Shown here in pieces: positions 26,631 through 36,155 of a stretch of 64,000 nt of DNA (positions within the stretch are counted from its first letter, which is position 1; each line of letters opens with the position of its first letter). The position numbers and the translations under genes were made by a program. Origin of the DNA: Paenibacillus sp. W2I17. Lineage in GTDB: Bacteria; Bacillota; Bacilli; Paenibacillales; Paenibacillaceae. The stretch covers positions 434,001 to 498,000 of the forward strand of contig NZ_JAUSXM010000001.1 of assembly GCF_030815985.1 (NCBI RefSeq). The letters run 5' to 3'. The notes below the pieces were generated by a model. The model did no database searches and was not told the DNA's origin. It was given only the letters and a program-made list of their open reading frames with translations.

Positions 26631-28901
26631 GTGGCGAAAATACATGTGCTTGATGAACATATTGCCAACCAGATCGCGGCGGGTGAAGTGGTCGAACGGC
26701 CTGCTTCAGTTGTCAAGGAGTTGCTCGAAAACTCGGTGGATGCAGGCGCCACCAAGATTGAAGTAACAGTGGAAGAGGGCGGACTCCTCAGTATTCGTGT
26801 CAAAGACAATGGTTCAGGTATCGAGCCAGAGGATATGGAAACGGCCTTTTATCGTCATGCGACCAGCAAAATAGCCCATGGCCGAGATCTGTTCCAGATC
26901 ACAAGTCTTGGATTCCGTGGAGAAGCCTTGGCGAGTATTGCCGCAGTATCCAAGGTAGAGGTACTGTCGGCAAGTGACAATGATGGGCGGGGACGCCGCA
27001 TCGTGATTGAAGGCGGGAACCTTGTCTCTCATGAAGATGCAACCTCACCCCAAGGTACAGATTTTGCAGTGAGAGAACTATTTTACAATACACCTGCCAG
27101 ACTTAAATATATGAAAACGATCCAGACGGAACTGGGACATATATCAGATGTCCTTTACCGGATGGCGATGTCTCATCCAAACATTTCGTTCCGACTGCGC
27201 CATAATGAGAATGTGTTGCTTCAGACGTTGGGCAACGGTGATCTGCTGCAAGTGGTTGCAGCAATCTATGGTACAAGTGCTGCCAAAGCGATGCTTCCCA
27301 TTCAGGGTGAAAGTCTGGATTACCGGGTGAGCGGGCTGATCAGCCTGCCAGAATGGACACGAGCGAATCGTAATGGTATGTCAACGATTGTTAATGGGAG
27401 ATTTGTTCGCAATTACGGTCTCAATCAGGCGATTCTCAAAGCCTACCATACCTTGTTGCCGATCAATCGCTTCCCACTTGTCGTGGTGCAGTTGGAGATG
27501 CACCCCTCTCTTGTGGATGTGAACGTGCATCCGGCGAAGTTGGAGGTTCGCTTTAGCAAGGAACCAGAACTATATGAATTCATAGAGGCAACGTTGCGGG
27601 GTATACTCCGGCAGGAGGTATTGATTCCACAGGTCAAAAAACAGCAGATTCGACGTGGAGACGATAGTTCCTTTATTCAGGAGCAATTCCTCTTTCCACG
27701 TGGTCCGCTGAAAGATGCATCTGATGCAGAAGGATATGGTCAACAAGGTCCACTTGGGAAACCTACTGCTGCACCGCTGAAGTTGACTGCTGAAGATGAT
27801 GATTTGGATGCTCCGGCGGATGTGTCCGCAGCACAGCCGGTATCTGAACAGGGTCACTCAGTGCCGTTGCCCGAAGCTCCACCTGAGATTACACACCCCC
27901 CTGTGCAGTTAGAAAGTTGGAACGGGGATATTTTGCAGAAGATTGCTAGTCATGACGGGGGGCAGACATCCGTTAACGTGCAAGAAGGCACTAAGGATGT
28001 AAGTACAAGTACAAGTACAAATACAAGTACAAATACAACTACAAATACAAGTACAAGTACAAGTACAAGTTCTACCGAAACTGTTCCCAAATCTGACCTG
28101 TCTTCTCAAGATGGTGGAGGGCGTGGAACAACAGAGAAACCGTTGGCTGAAGACAAACCAGCTACGTATCGCTCTGATTCCGTATATTCACCGGTTAGGG
28201 AAGCACGTTCATCGTATAATCCGTCTTCAGTTCCGAGAAGTGAACGGACGTGGAAAACTTCAGGTCTGCCTGATGCCACTAAACTTGCTGCTGCCATTAA
28301 ATCAGATGCATCCATGCCCGCATTTCCGGAGCTGAGTCTGATCGGACAGCATCATGGTACGTATTTGATCGCACAAAATGACCAAGGTTTATATTTGATT
28401 GATCAGCATGCTGCTCATGAACGCGTGAATTATGAGTACTATTACGAGAAGTTTGGCAACCCTGCACAGGCCTCACAAGAGTTACTGCTGCCGATTACGC
28501 TGGAGTTCACACCTTCGGAGACGGAAAAACTAAAAACAAGGCTGGCATGGTTCGAGCAGGCAGGTGTATATTTGGAGCATTTTGGTGGACAGACGTTCCG
28601 CGTGCGCTCCCATCCGTTCTGGTTCCCCAAAGGGGACGAGAAAGACATTATCGAAGAGATGTCTGAATGGGTTCTTAGTGAACGCAGCATAGATGTGGCA
28701 AAGATGCGAGAAGCTGCATCCATTATGTGCTCCTGCAAGGCGTCCATCAAAGCGAACCAGAAGCTGACGGATCAGGAAGCAGAAGTGCTAATTCAGCGTC
28801 TGGGTTCATGTCGTCAGCCCTACACTTGTCCACATGGGCGGCCGATTGTGGTTTCATTTTCAACGTATGATCTGGAAAAATTATTTAAACGAGTGATGTA
28901 G
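26631..28901 (+). CDS. mutL: DNA mismatch repair protein MutL
   Basis: MutL couples MutS to strand nicking. Of 756 residues, the N-terminal GHKL ATPase has IAAGEVVERPASVVKELLENSVDAG, DNGSGI and GFRGEAL. The C-terminal domain has the endonuclease motif DQHAAHERVNYEYY from residue 591 and CPHGRP near the end, so it is the nicking type. The linker is long and poorly conserved and contains a Ser/Thr/Asn-Thr dipeptide repeat (about 457-480) from a hexanucleotide repeat. The GTG start follows GGGAGGGG. Cotranscribed with mutS and probably with the methyltransferase and miaA. Confidence 0.96.
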   Translation: MAKIHVLDEHIANQIAAGEVVERPASVVKELLENSVDAGATKIEVTVEEGGLLSIRVKDNGSGIEPEDMETAFYRHATSKIAHGRDLFQITSLGFRGEALASIAAVSKVEVLSASDNDGRGRRIVIEGGNLVSHEDATSPQGTDFAVRELFYNTPARLKYMKTIQTELGHISDVLYRMAMSHPNISFRLRHNENVLLQTLGNGDLLQVVAAIYGTSAAKAMLPIQGESLDYRVSGLISLPEWTRANRNGMSTIVNGRFVRNYGLNQAILKAYHTLLPINRFPLVVVQLEMHPSLVDVNVHPAKLEVRFSKEPELYEFIEATLRGILRQEVLIPQVKKQQIRRGDDSSFIQEQFLFPRGPLKDASDAEGYGQQGPLGKPTAAPLKLTAEDDDLDAPADVSAAQPVSEQGHSVPLPEAPPEITHPPVQLESWNGDILQKIASHDGGQTSVNVQEGTKDVSTSTSTNTSTNTTTNTSTSTSTSSTETVPKSDLSSQDGGGRGTTEKPLAEDKPATYRSDSVYSPVREARSSYNPSSVPRSERTWKTSGLPDATKLAAAIKSDASMPAFPELSLIGQHHGTYLIAQNDQGLYLIDQHAAHERVNYEYYYEKFGNPAQASQELLLPITLEFTPSETEKLKTRLAWFEQAGVYLEHFGGQTFRVRSHPFWFPKGDEKDIIEEMSEWVLSERSIDVAKMREAASIMCSCKASIKANQKLTDQEAEVLIQRLGSCRQPYTCPHGRPIVVSFSTYDLEKLFKRVM
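28001..28066 (+). repeat. Hexanucleotide repeat inside mutL linker
   Basis: Eleven tandem six-base units of the form AAGTAC, with AAATAC and AACTAC variants, run from 28001 to 28066 and encode alternating Ser/Asn-Thr. Unit changes keep the frame. Confidence 0.9.
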
Positions 28902-28918
28902 CTATTTAGGGGGACATT

Positions 28919-29704
28919 ATGTACATTACAACCGGTGACAAGGAGATTGCCTCTCAGGTGGAGCGTGCGCGTAAGCTCGCCGAAACGACAGGAGGTACCT
29001 ACGTACCGCGCAATAGAACGTCTTTACCCAAACTGATTGAACATTATGGTATCAACGAAATACTGGTCGTGCTCAATGGCAGAGCGCGTTTGTTTCGCAA
29101 AGATGCGACGGAGCTTGAGTTTCACCCCAGTATGGGATTTGTTCGCGCTAAACGTGTTCTAAGAGGTGAAGCCGATCCTATGTTGGAAGCTGGTGCAGTG
29201 CTCGAAGGAGACACCATTGTTGATTGTACCGCTGGACTCGGTTCAGATGCGCTGGTATTTTCGGTTGCGGCTGGGAAGAGTGGACAAGTCATTGCCTGTG
29301 AAAGTTCTCAACCGCTCTATACCCTGCTGCTGGAGGGCATGTCTCATTATAAGAGCAATCAGCCCTTGGTGGATGAGGCTTTCCGGCGCATAGATCTACG
29401 GCATGTGGATCATCTTGAGTTACTGCGGTCCATGCCGGATCGAAGCTGTGATACTGTATATTTTGACCCGATGTTCCGTGAGCCAATGATGGATTCAAGT
29501 GCAATACAGCCCTTGAGAGATTATGCAAATGCTCACGCGCTGGATGAACAGAGCATTATGGAAGCAAAACGGGTTGCCCGTAAACGGGTAGTCATGAAAG
29601 AAAAGCGCGGCAGCGCGGAGTTTGACAGGCTTGGATTTGAAATACTTGATCGGGCGAATGCAAAAACCCTGTACGGAGTGATTAATGTTGAAAGTGGAAG
29701 TTAA
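28919..29704 (+). CDS. SAM-dependent methyltransferase, RsmJ-like
   Basis: A 261-residue class I methyltransferase. The SAM-binding loop is DCTAGLGSDALVF and the catalytic-type motif is YFDPMFREP, which resembles the RsmJ (16S rRNA m2G1516) family; an acidic E-S-S end of strand 2 follows. The first 80 residues form a separate domain as in YpiP/RsmJ relatives. The GGGGG site precedes the ATG by about six bases. Its last 20 bases overlap the start of miaA. The RNA target here is inferred, not shown. Confidence 0.7.
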   Translation: MYITTGDKEIASQVERARKLAETTGGTYVPRNRTSLPKLIEHYGINEILVVLNGRARLFRKDATELEFHPSMGFVRAKRVLRGEADPMLEAGAVLEGDTIVDCTAGLGSDALVFSVAAGKSGQVIACESSQPLYTLLLEGMSHYKSNQPLVDEAFRRIDLRHVDHLELLRSMPDRSCDTVYFDPMFREPMMDSSAIQPLRDYANAHALDEQSIMEAKRVARKRVVMKEKRGSAEFDRLGFEILDRANAKTLYGVINVESGS

Positions 29705-30641
29705 ACCAAAACCTAAACTGCTTGTGCTGGTTGGACCAACAGCAGTAGGCAAAACAAGAATGAGCATCGAGCTTGCCCAAGCTTTCAATTGTGAGATTAT
29801 CTCAGGTGATTCGATGCAGGTATATCGTGAAATGGATATCGGAACTGCCAAGATTACCTCTGAAGAAATGAAGGGTGTACCTCATCATCTCATTGATATC
29901 CATGAACCGGAGTATCCGTATTCTGTGGCCGAATTTCAGGAGAGTTGCACACGATTGATTAGTGAAATCCACGAACGCGGTAAAATGCCTTTTATTGTAG
30001 GTGGCACCGGTCTATATGTGGAATCGGTATGTTACGGCTTCCAATTTTCCGATAGTGGTTCGGATGAAGCGTTCAGAGAGGAACAATTCAGCTATGCGGA
30101 GCAATACGGAGCACAGGCCCTTCATGATCGATTGAGGGAAGTTGACCCCGTTAGTGCGGATCGTCTGCATCCGAATGACCAGCGGCGAATTGTACGTGCG
30201 CTTGAGATCCATCATCTCACAGGAGAGAAGTGGTCTGATCAGCTGGCAGTACAGAAGAAAGAGTCGCCTTATGACCTTCTTATTGTTGGTTTGACAATGG
30301 ATCGGCAGAAGTTGTACGCCCGGGTAGAAGAGCGGATTGATCTGATGATCGAACAAGGTCTGGTGGATGAAGTGAAGTCCCTGTTGGAACGCGGAGTGGC
30401 CAGAGGTCATATTTCCATGCAAGGACTGGGGTATAAGGAGATTGCAGCGTTCCTGCAAGGGGAAGTGAGTTGGGAAGCTGCGGTTGAGTGGTTGAAGAGG
30501 GATACACGTCGGTTTGCCAAACGGCAGCTTTCCTGGTTCCGCCATATGAAGGATATTGAATGGGTTGACATGACGGATACCCAGGATTTTGAAGGGAAAT
30601 ACAAGCAGATAAGTGAATTGATTACACGAAAATTTGATTGA
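29685..30641 (+). CDS. miaA: tRNA dimethylallyltransferase MiaA
   Basis: MiaA transfers a dimethylallyl group to A37 of tRNAs reading U-starting codons. The 318-residue protein has the P-loop GPTAVGKT (17-24), the GDSMQVYREMDIGTAK motif with the catalytic Asp and the tRNA-clamping DIHEP region, and GGTGLYV. C-terminal RRFAKRQLSWFR is also conserved. It starts inside the preceding methyltransferase gene with GGAGTG as site. A terminator separates it from hfq, which therefore has its own promoter. Confidence 0.96.
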   Translation: MLKVEVKPKPKLLVLVGPTAVGKTRMSIELAQAFNCEIISGDSMQVYREMDIGTAKITSEEMKGVPHHLIDIHEPEYPYSVAEFQESCTRLISEIHERGKMPFIVGGTGLYVESVCYGFQFSDSGSDEAFREEQFSYAEQYGAQALHDRLREVDPVSADRLHPNDQRRIVRALEIHHLTGEKWSDQLAVQKKESPYDLLIVGLTMDRQKLYARVEERIDLMIEQGLVDEVKSLLERGVARGHISMQGLGYKEIAAFLQGEVSWEAAVEWLKRDTRRFAKRQLSWFRHMKDIEWVDMTDTQDFEGKYKQISELITRKFD

Positions 30642-30694
30642 TTTGAGCGATTATTAGTATTCTTCTGACAGGCATCGATTAGATCAAGATATGT

Positions 30695-30737
30695 AAACCT
30701 CTACCTTTTAGTCATCAAAAGGATAGAGGTTTTTATT
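30695..30737 (+). terminator. Terminator between miaA and hfq
   Basis: AAACCTCTACCTTTT pairs with AAAAGGATAGAGGTTT (one bulge) and is followed by TTATTT. Confidence 0.85.
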
Positions 30738-30819
30738 TATTACTAGAACAGATGTTAGAGATTAATCATTCACCAAACAACGAATAAATGTGATTTAAAA
30801 TGAAGAATTTGTCCCTCTT

Positions 30820-30846
30820 TTGCAAAACAGACAAGCGGTGTATAAT
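30820..30846 (+). promoter_or_regulatory. Candidate hfq promoter
   Basis: TTGCAA lies 15 bases (TTTTGC 17 bases) before TGTATAAT, an extended -10. A second TATAAT at 30936-30941 with a weak -35 is closer to the gene. Confidence 0.4.
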
Positions 30847-31014
30847 GGATAAGTCTTCTATTTGTTCACCTCGCCAAGAATGAGGGTAAAATAGCAGACA
30901 AGGGGTTTTTGTGGATTATATGAAACTGTTCATGATATAATAGCACGAAAGCTACTCAGCGATATTGAATATTACTTGAACACGAATTCAAATGAACCAA
31001 TGGGGGTACGGCTA

Positions 31015-31257
31015 ATGAACAAGTCCATCAACATCCAAGATACGTTCTTGAACCAACTGCGGAAAGAAAATATTCCTGCTACGGTCTATCTGACCAACGG
31101 CTTCCAAATCCGCGGGACGATCAAGGCATTTGACAATTTTACGATCGTCATTGACAGCGACGGACGCCAGCAAATGGTCTACAAGCATGCCATCTCCACG
31201 TTCACGCCGCAACGCAGCGTATCGCTGATGCAGCAAGATAACAGCGGCGAAGCTTAA
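31015..31257 (+). CDS. hfq: RNA chaperone Hfq
   Basis: A hexameric Sm-like protein that binds U-rich RNA ends and helps sRNA-mRNA pairing. The 80-residue protein has Sm1 ([21 protein letters not shown]) split into [10 protein letters not shown] and [11 protein letters not shown], then the Sm2 motif YKHAIST. Gln in the proximal pocket and the Lys-His pair are intact. The start at 31015 has GGGGG nine bases upstream; the open frame extends further but without a site. It follows miaA as in most bacteria and has its own terminator. Confidence 0.97.
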   Translation: MNKSINIQDTFLNQLRKENIPATVYLTNGFQIRGTIKAFDNFTIVIDSDGRQQMVYKHAISTFTPQRSVSLMQQDNSGEA

Positions 31258-31311
31258 AAAATTACGAAACCTTTTCACCAACCATTTCGTCTACAAGTAT
31301 AGGTATTGAAA

Positions 31312-31343
31312 CAGAGCAACCTGAATAAAGGGTTGTTCTTTTC
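31312..31343 (+). terminator. Terminator after hfq
   Basis: AGAGCAACC and GGGTTGTTCT arms followed by TTTC. Confidence 0.7.
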
Positions 31344-31426
31344 ATTCCGGGCAAAATATGTTTAATATATGCCTGAGCCTACAGACGAATAGAAATTATG
31401 CAACCGAAAGGGAGTCAGGAGGTAAC

Positions 31427-34099
31427 ATGCCAAACGATCCGTTGTCGAGGTCTAACAATCGCAACAACAATAACAAGTCACCCAAAAAAGCGAAGCCAAA
31501 GACCTCTAAAAAGAAAAAAATTACGGGTAAACGCGTTGGATGGACACTGTTTTTCACAATGGCAATCGCCATATTCTGTGCACTTGGCGGATATTTATTT
31601 ATTATGGTGAGTGGTGAAAATCTGCTCAAAGCCAACAAGGACAAAACCACAATTAATGAAACTTCAAAAGTATATGATCGCAATGGCCAATTAATGGGGG
31701 AGCTATCCATTCAGAAGCTGGAACCCGTCAAAGAAGATGATATTCCTGAACTGGTGAAGCAAGCCTTTGTTGCAACGGAGGATAAGCGATTCTACGATCA
31801 TCAAGGCGTGGATATCTGGTCCATTGGGCGTGCGGCGGTTAAGGATGTCATGGCTCGTTCCATGGTGGAAGGTGGTAGTACACTAACCCAACAGCTCGCC
31901 AAGAACATGTTCTTGTCCCGTGACAAAACGTTCTTCCGTAAAGCAACGGAAGTATCGATTGCAATGGCATTAGAGCGCAAGTACACAAAAGACGAAATCC
32001 TGACGATGTACCTAAACCGTATTTTCTTCGGTCATCAGCGTTACGGGATTAAAGCAGCATCTGAATTTTACTTTGGAGTTACTGATCTCAAGAGGTTGAA
32101 GTTGTGGCAAATTGCTACATTGGCGGCTATGCCGAAAGGGCCTTCTGCCTATAATCCGGTGAGCAATCCAAACGACTCAAAAGCACGCCGTGGTGTGGTA
32201 TTACAGCTGATGTATGAACAAGGCTACATTACCAAGGCGGAGATGGACGAAGCAAAAGAGATTAACTATAACTACAAGCGACCAGAGAAAGACAGGAAGT
32301 ATCAAGGTTTTATAGATTATGTGCTCCGTGAAGCTGAACGAGTAACAGGTAAAACGGAAGATGATTTGAATATCGGCGGATACAAAATCTATACGACCAT
32401 GGATGCTCAGGCTCAAACAGCCATGGAAACGGCCTTCACAGATGACAGTCTGTTCGAGGCAAGCAAAGATGATCAACAGGTTCAAGGCTCCATGGTTATT
32501 ATGAATCACGAGAATGGCAGTCTCGTTGCCCTCCTGGGTGGACGGGATTATCAGACCAAAGGCTACAGCCGTGTAACGCAGAGTCGAAGACAACCAGGTT
32601 CAGCTTTTAAACCGATTGTGTCTTATGCACCGGCGCTTGAATCAGGAAATTACAGTGCCAATTCCTCGCTGAGTAATGCGAAGCAATGTTTTGGTAACTA
32701 CTGTCCTGGTAACTTGCATGGATATTCTTCAACAATCAGTATGACGGATGCCATCACGAAGTCGGAAAATATTCCTGCGGTTTGGCTGCTTGATAAAATA
32801 GGCGTTAACACAGGCATTAATTTTGCCAAGAGTGTGGGTATACAGCTGACAGATGAGGACAAAAACTTGGCGATTGCCCTCGGTGGTCTAAGTAAAGGTA
32901 CAAATACACTGGAAATGGCGCAAGCCTATAGTGCATTTGCCAACCTCGGAGAGTACCGACAAGCCTATGCGATTAAAGAAATCAAGGATAGCGCAGGCAA
33001 AACCACTTACAAACATGATAACTCGGACACAACGCGTGTCATGAGTGAGCAAAATGCGTATCAGCTTACACAGATGCTGCAGAACGTCGTTAATGACGGT
33101 ACGGGACGTTCAGCACGTCTGGATCGTCCGGTAGCGGGTAAAACAGGAACAGTTCAAAGTGGTATCTCTGGCAACAGTGCCAACCGTGATGTATGGTTTG
33201 TTGGATACACACCGGAATGGACTGCCGCAGTCTGGATGGGCTATGACAATCCGGATGCCAATCATATGCTTAAGAACAGCAGTAAGCTGTCAGCAGCTTT
33301 CTTTGCCAAAGTCATGGGAGATGCTTTAAAAGGCGTTCCAGTGAAGCAATTCAAAGCACCAGCTGGAGGGCAGGCACCTCCGCCAGTAGAAGAACCAGAA
33401 AAGCCGGCTCTGTCCGTTAGTGGGCTGAGTGGATCATACGATCCAAATGCACAAACCGTCTCACTGAGTTGGACTGGAACGGGTGACGCGAGTACGCAAT
33501 ATCGGATTTATCGGAAAGAAACATCGGAAGCCCAGTTCACTCATCTCATTGATGCAATAGGAGCGACCAATGCACAAGATTTAAGTGCGTTGCCTGGTCT
33601 AACCTATGAGTACTATGTGACAGCTTACGACTTGGCATCAGGACTTGAGACGGATCCTTCCAACACCATTTCCTTGATGATTGAAGCGCAGGAAATGCCG
33701 CCGGAGGAACCTGATCCTGGTATAGACCCTGGAACAGAGATAGATCCTGAGCAGCCAGGTACAGAGAATCCGGACAATGGTTCACCGGATAATGGCAACT
33801 CGAACGGTAATAATGGTAATGGGAATGAAAATGGCAACAACGGAAATGGTAATGGTAATAACGGAAACAATGGTAACAACGGTAACAACGGCGGAGCTGG
33901 CCAAGGAAACGGTCAACCTGGGGAAGGAAATACGACCCCGCCTGGTCAGGGGACAACAGATCCGGGCGGTACCGGTGAAGGTTCCGATGATGGAGCCGTA
34001 ACAACGCCAGGTGAGGTAGTAACTCCGGACAGCGGAACAAGTGGGGATACTGGAGGGACAGATGCACCTGCAGATTCTCAAGCTGGAACCGGTGGCTAA
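31427..34099 (+). CDS. ponA: Class A penicillin-binding protein (PBP1a family)
   Basis: A bifunctional peptidoglycan polymerase and cross-linking enzyme, 890 residues, anchored by one N-terminal membrane helix (about 45-67) behind a Lys-rich cytosolic head. The GT51 glycosyltransferase domain shows ATEDKRFYDHQG and GGSTLTQQLAKN (from residue 148). The transpeptidase has SAFK with Ser392 and KTGT at 572. A fibronectin type III module (about 665-755) and a long Asn/Gly/Pro tail follow. AGGAGG sets the start. The sequence is a clear PBP1; ponA is used by analogy. Confidence 0.93.
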   Translation: MPNDPLSRSNNRNNNNKSPKKAKPKTSKKKKITGKRVGWTLFFTMAIAIFCALGGYLFIMVSGENLLKANKDKTTINETSKVYDRNGQLMGELSIQKLEPVKEDDIPELVKQAFVATEDKRFYDHQGVDIWSIGRAAVKDVMARSMVEGGSTLTQQLAKNMFLSRDKTFFRKATEVSIAMALERKYTKDEILTMYLNRIFFGHQRYGIKAASEFYFGVTDLKRLKLWQIATLAAMPKGPSAYNPVSNPNDSKARRGVVLQLMYEQGYITKAEMDEAKEINYNYKRPEKDRKYQGFIDYVLREAERVTGKTEDDLNIGGYKIYTTMDAQAQTAMETAFTDDSLFEASKDDQQVQGSMVIMNHENGSLVALLGGRDYQTKGYSRVTQSRRQPGSAFKPIVSYAPALESGNYSANSSLSNAKQCFGNYCPGNLHGYSSTISMTDAITKSENIPAVWLLDKIGVNTGINFAKSVGIQLTDEDKNLAIALGGLSKGTNTLEMAQAYSAFANLGEYRQAYAIKEIKDSAGKTTYKHDNSDTTRVMSEQNAYQLTQMLQNVVNDGTGRSARLDRPVAGKTGTVQSGISGNSANRDVWFVGYTPEWTAAVWMGYDNPDANHMLKNSSKLSAAFFAKVMGDALKGVPVKQFKAPAGGQAPPPVEEPEKPALSVSGLSGSYDPNAQTVSLSWTGTGDASTQYRIYRKETSEAQFTHLIDAIGATNAQDLSALPGLTYEYYVTAYDLASGLETDPSNTISLMIEAQEMPPEEPDPGIDPGTEIDPEQPGTENPDNGSPDNGNSNGNNGNGNENGNNGNGNGNNGNNGNNGNNGGAGQGNGQPGEGNTTPPGQGTTDPGGTGEGSDDGAVTTPGEVVTPDSGTSGDTGGTDAPADSQAGTGG
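33780..33895 (+). repeat. Asn/Gly-coding low-complexity repeat in PBP tail
   Basis: Irregular GGTAAT / AACGG / AATGG repeats encode an Asn-Gly-rich segment of the wall-spanning tail of the PBP. Large minus-strand open frames opposite are artefacts of this composition. Confidence 0.8.
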
Positions 34100-34129
34100 G
34101 CCAATGAATCACTAAATAGCTACATTGAA

Positions 34130-34168
34130 AAAACTGCTTCCCGGAAAACCGGTGAAGCAGTTTTTTTG
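34130..34168 (+). terminator. Terminator after the PBP gene
   Basis: AACTGCTTC and GAAGCAGTT arms with an inner CCGG/CCGG stem, followed by seven T. Confidence 0.9.
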
Positions 34169-34319
34169 GTATACGGAACCAACTGTAATGGAAGCTGATT
34201 TGATGAATAGGTGGGACAAAGCTTGATTTTGAGTGTAAACCTTAAATATGGTAAGCTGTAACTATTCGTAATACGTTGTGCAAGGGCGGGCCCAGAGCGC
34301 TGGAATCCATCAGGCGGAC

Positions 34320-34365
34320 GTTATTACATTGTTCACCAATAACATCAGAGCAGGTCACGGACCTG
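34320..34365 (+). other. Structured leader ahead of the DUF402 gene
   Basis: Two hairpins lie in the 5' leader: GTTATT-N12-AATAAC (34320-34343) and the perfect CAGGTC-ACG-GACCTG (34351-34365), ending 22 bases before the ATG. The upstream part from 34280 is G/C-rich compared with its flanks. No known riboswitch consensus was recognised. Confidence 0.4.
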
Positions 34366-34387
34366 TAGTCGGCAAAGAGGGGTTCGT

Positions 34388-34951
34388 ATGAAACGGAAAT
34401 TCGGGGATCGCGCGAACTGGCGCCGGATTACGAACCGACAATTCACATGCCGGTTCGTTCAATCCAAAATTTTCACAGGTTATATTACGTTGTACACCAT
34501 ACAGGATTTGAAAGAACCTCTGTGGAAAACTTATGGAGGCAGTACCTTCTGTATCGCAGATAAAGGTTATTCCTGGCTGCAATACTATCCGAAGGGAGAG
34601 CACTTTGTAGTTACGGCGATGTTTGACGATCAGGAACGGATTGTAGAATGGTATATTGATACATGTCGTAGTCAGGGGATAACCGATCAGGGCGTTCCTT
34701 GGTTTGATGACCTGTATCTGGATGTCGTTGTACTGAAAGATGGAGAAGTATTTTTGCTGGATGAAGATGAACTTGAAGATGCACTGTCACGGAAGCATAT
34801 TACTACAGGTGATTATGACTTGGCTAACAAGACGGCAAAGGAACTGTTGCATGCCATTGATGCACATGTATTTCCGTTCTTTCAGTTATCACTGAAGCAT
34901 AGGCAGAGTTTGTTTGAGAACGGAGAGTTTCGAAAAAACATTCAGATTTGA
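34388..34951 (+). CDS. DUF402-domain protein
   Basis: A 187-residue cytosolic protein of the DUF402 family, to which the nucleoside tri-/diphosphatase NtdP/YgaC belongs. Family features are WLQYYPKGEHFVVTAMFD followed by IVEWYIDTC, the DDLYLDVVVLKDGEVFLLDEDELEDAL block with its cluster of acidic metal-binding residues, and a helical C-terminus. It is more distant from YgaC itself, so an enzymatic claim would be premature. GAGGGGTTC lies six bases before the ATG. Confidence 0.72.
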   Translation: MKRKFGDRANWRRITNRQFTCRFVQSKIFTGYITLYTIQDLKEPLWKTYGGSTFCIADKGYSWLQYYPKGEHFVVTAMFDDQERIVEWYIDTCRSQGITDQGVPWFDDLYLDVVVLKDGEVFLLDEDELEDALSRKHITTGDYDLANKTAKELLHAIDAHVFPFFQLSLKHRQSLFENGEFRKNIQI

Positions 34952-34991
34952 GACATGTACTTCGCCGTAGAATTCTTCTTCATGATCCTTC

Positions 34992-35020
34992 TAATATTGG
35001 AGCACCTGATAGAATACATT
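34992..35020 (+). promoter_or_regulatory. Candidate SigE promoter of spoVK
   Basis: TAATATT (34992-34998), a 14-base spacer and AATACATT (35013-35020) fit the SigE consensus (kmATATT, CATACAmT). Transcription would start about 40 bases before the spoVK ATG. SpoVK of B. subtilis is a mother-cell gene of the SigE regulon. Confidence 0.55.
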
Positions 35021-35064
35021 AATAATCAGGAGAGTTCAGCCCGATAAAATAGAGGTGATGGCGA

Positions 35065-36036
35065 ATGAACGGACGGGTCATGGCTGCAGGAGAGCAACCA
35101 GGAGGCAGACCATCCAGACAAATTAATATTGTGTTGCGTAACCAGGAACCTCAGATGTTGGTCAAAGATGAAGCAGCGGCAGTACAGGCAGCCAAGAGTA
35201 TAACCAAACATGCGCACTTCCAGGAGATACAGGGTGAATTGGAGCAACTGGTTGGACTTGAAAATATCAAAGACTTGGTATTTGAGATTTATGCTTTCCT
35301 ACAGATTGCTCAGATGCGTACCGAAGCAGGCTTACTTAGTGGTGCGCACGTGTATCATATGATCTTCAAAGGCAATCCGGGGACCGGTAAGACCACCGTA
35401 GCGAGGATCGTTGCCAAACTCTTTCAGAAGATGGGTGTGTTGAGTAAAGGTCATCTTATTGAAGTAGAGCGTGCGGATCTGGTTGGAGAATATATCGGTC
35501 ACACGGCGCAGAAAACAAGAGATTTGGTTAAGAAGGCACTCGGTGGGATATTATTCATTGATGAAGCATACAGTTTGGCCCGCGGTGGAGAGAAGGATTT
35601 TGGCAAGGAAGCTATTGATACGCTTGTAAAATCAATGGAAGACAATAAAAACCAATTTATCCTCATATTGGCTGGTTATTCAGATGAGATTGATTTTTTT
35701 CTCCAGACGAATCCCGGATTACCTTCTCGCTTTCCCATTCAAGTGGAGTTTCCAGACTATAGTATTGATCAGTTGATTCAAATCTCTGAGATTATGGCCA
35801 AAGAGCGTGATTATATTCTAATGCCTCAGACCATACTCAAACTAAAGCAACATTTGCTTCAGGAAAAAAATGATTCGCTGCATGCGTTCAGTAACGCCAG
35901 ATACGTTCGTAATGCCATTGAGCGTTCGATCAGGCATCAGGCGGTTCGTTTGTTGGAACAATACTCGGAAGGCAGTCCAGGAAAACTGGAGCTGATGACA
36001 ATTCGTACAGAGGATTTGAACTTTGAGCGAAAGTAA
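35065..36036 (+). CDS. spoVK: Stage V sporulation protein K, AAA+ ATPase
   Basis: A mother-cell AAA+ ATPase of the CbbX/SpoVK family, needed for spore maturation in B. subtilis. The 323-residue protein has Walker A GNPGTGKT (103-110), Walker B ILFIDEAYSLARG, and the sensor region GYSDEIDFFLQTNPGLPSRF; the N-terminal 70 residues are variable. GAGGTGATGG precedes the ATG. The order spoVK-hflX-ynbB-glnR-glnA is that of B. subtilis. Confidence 0.92.
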   Translation: MNGRVMAAGEQPGGRPSRQINIVLRNQEPQMLVKDEAAAVQAAKSITKHAHFQEIQGELEQLVGLENIKDLVFEIYAFLQIAQMRTEAGLLSGAHVYHMIFKGNPGTGKTTVARIVAKLFQKMGVLSKGHLIEVERADLVGEYIGHTAQKTRDLVKKALGGILFIDEAYSLARGGEKDFGKEAIDTLVKSMEDNKNQFILILAGYSDEIDFFLQTNPGLPSRFPIQVEFPDYSIDQLIQISEIMAKERDYILMPQTILKLKQHLLQEKNDSLHAFSNARYVRNAIERSIRHQAVRLLEQYSEGSPGKLELMTIRTEDLNFERK

Positions 36037-36155
36037 GCGATAATATAGTTTTTACACCAGCCGGCCGGGCCAACCGGTTCGGCTTAATGCATGCCATGGC
36101 ATATTCGTGGTAATGAATATCAAAAGATTAGTAATTAGAGGGAGTGAACATATAC

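Noticed and set aside
33546..34112. Minus-strand 188-codon frame opposite the PBP tail
   Set aside because: It is the complement of Asn/Gly repeats and yields Tyr/His low-complexity sequence.
36000..36150. GC-rich CCGGCCGGGCCAACCGG stretch after spoVK as a terminator
   Set aside because: The inverted repeat is short and no T-run follows, so it is left unassigned.
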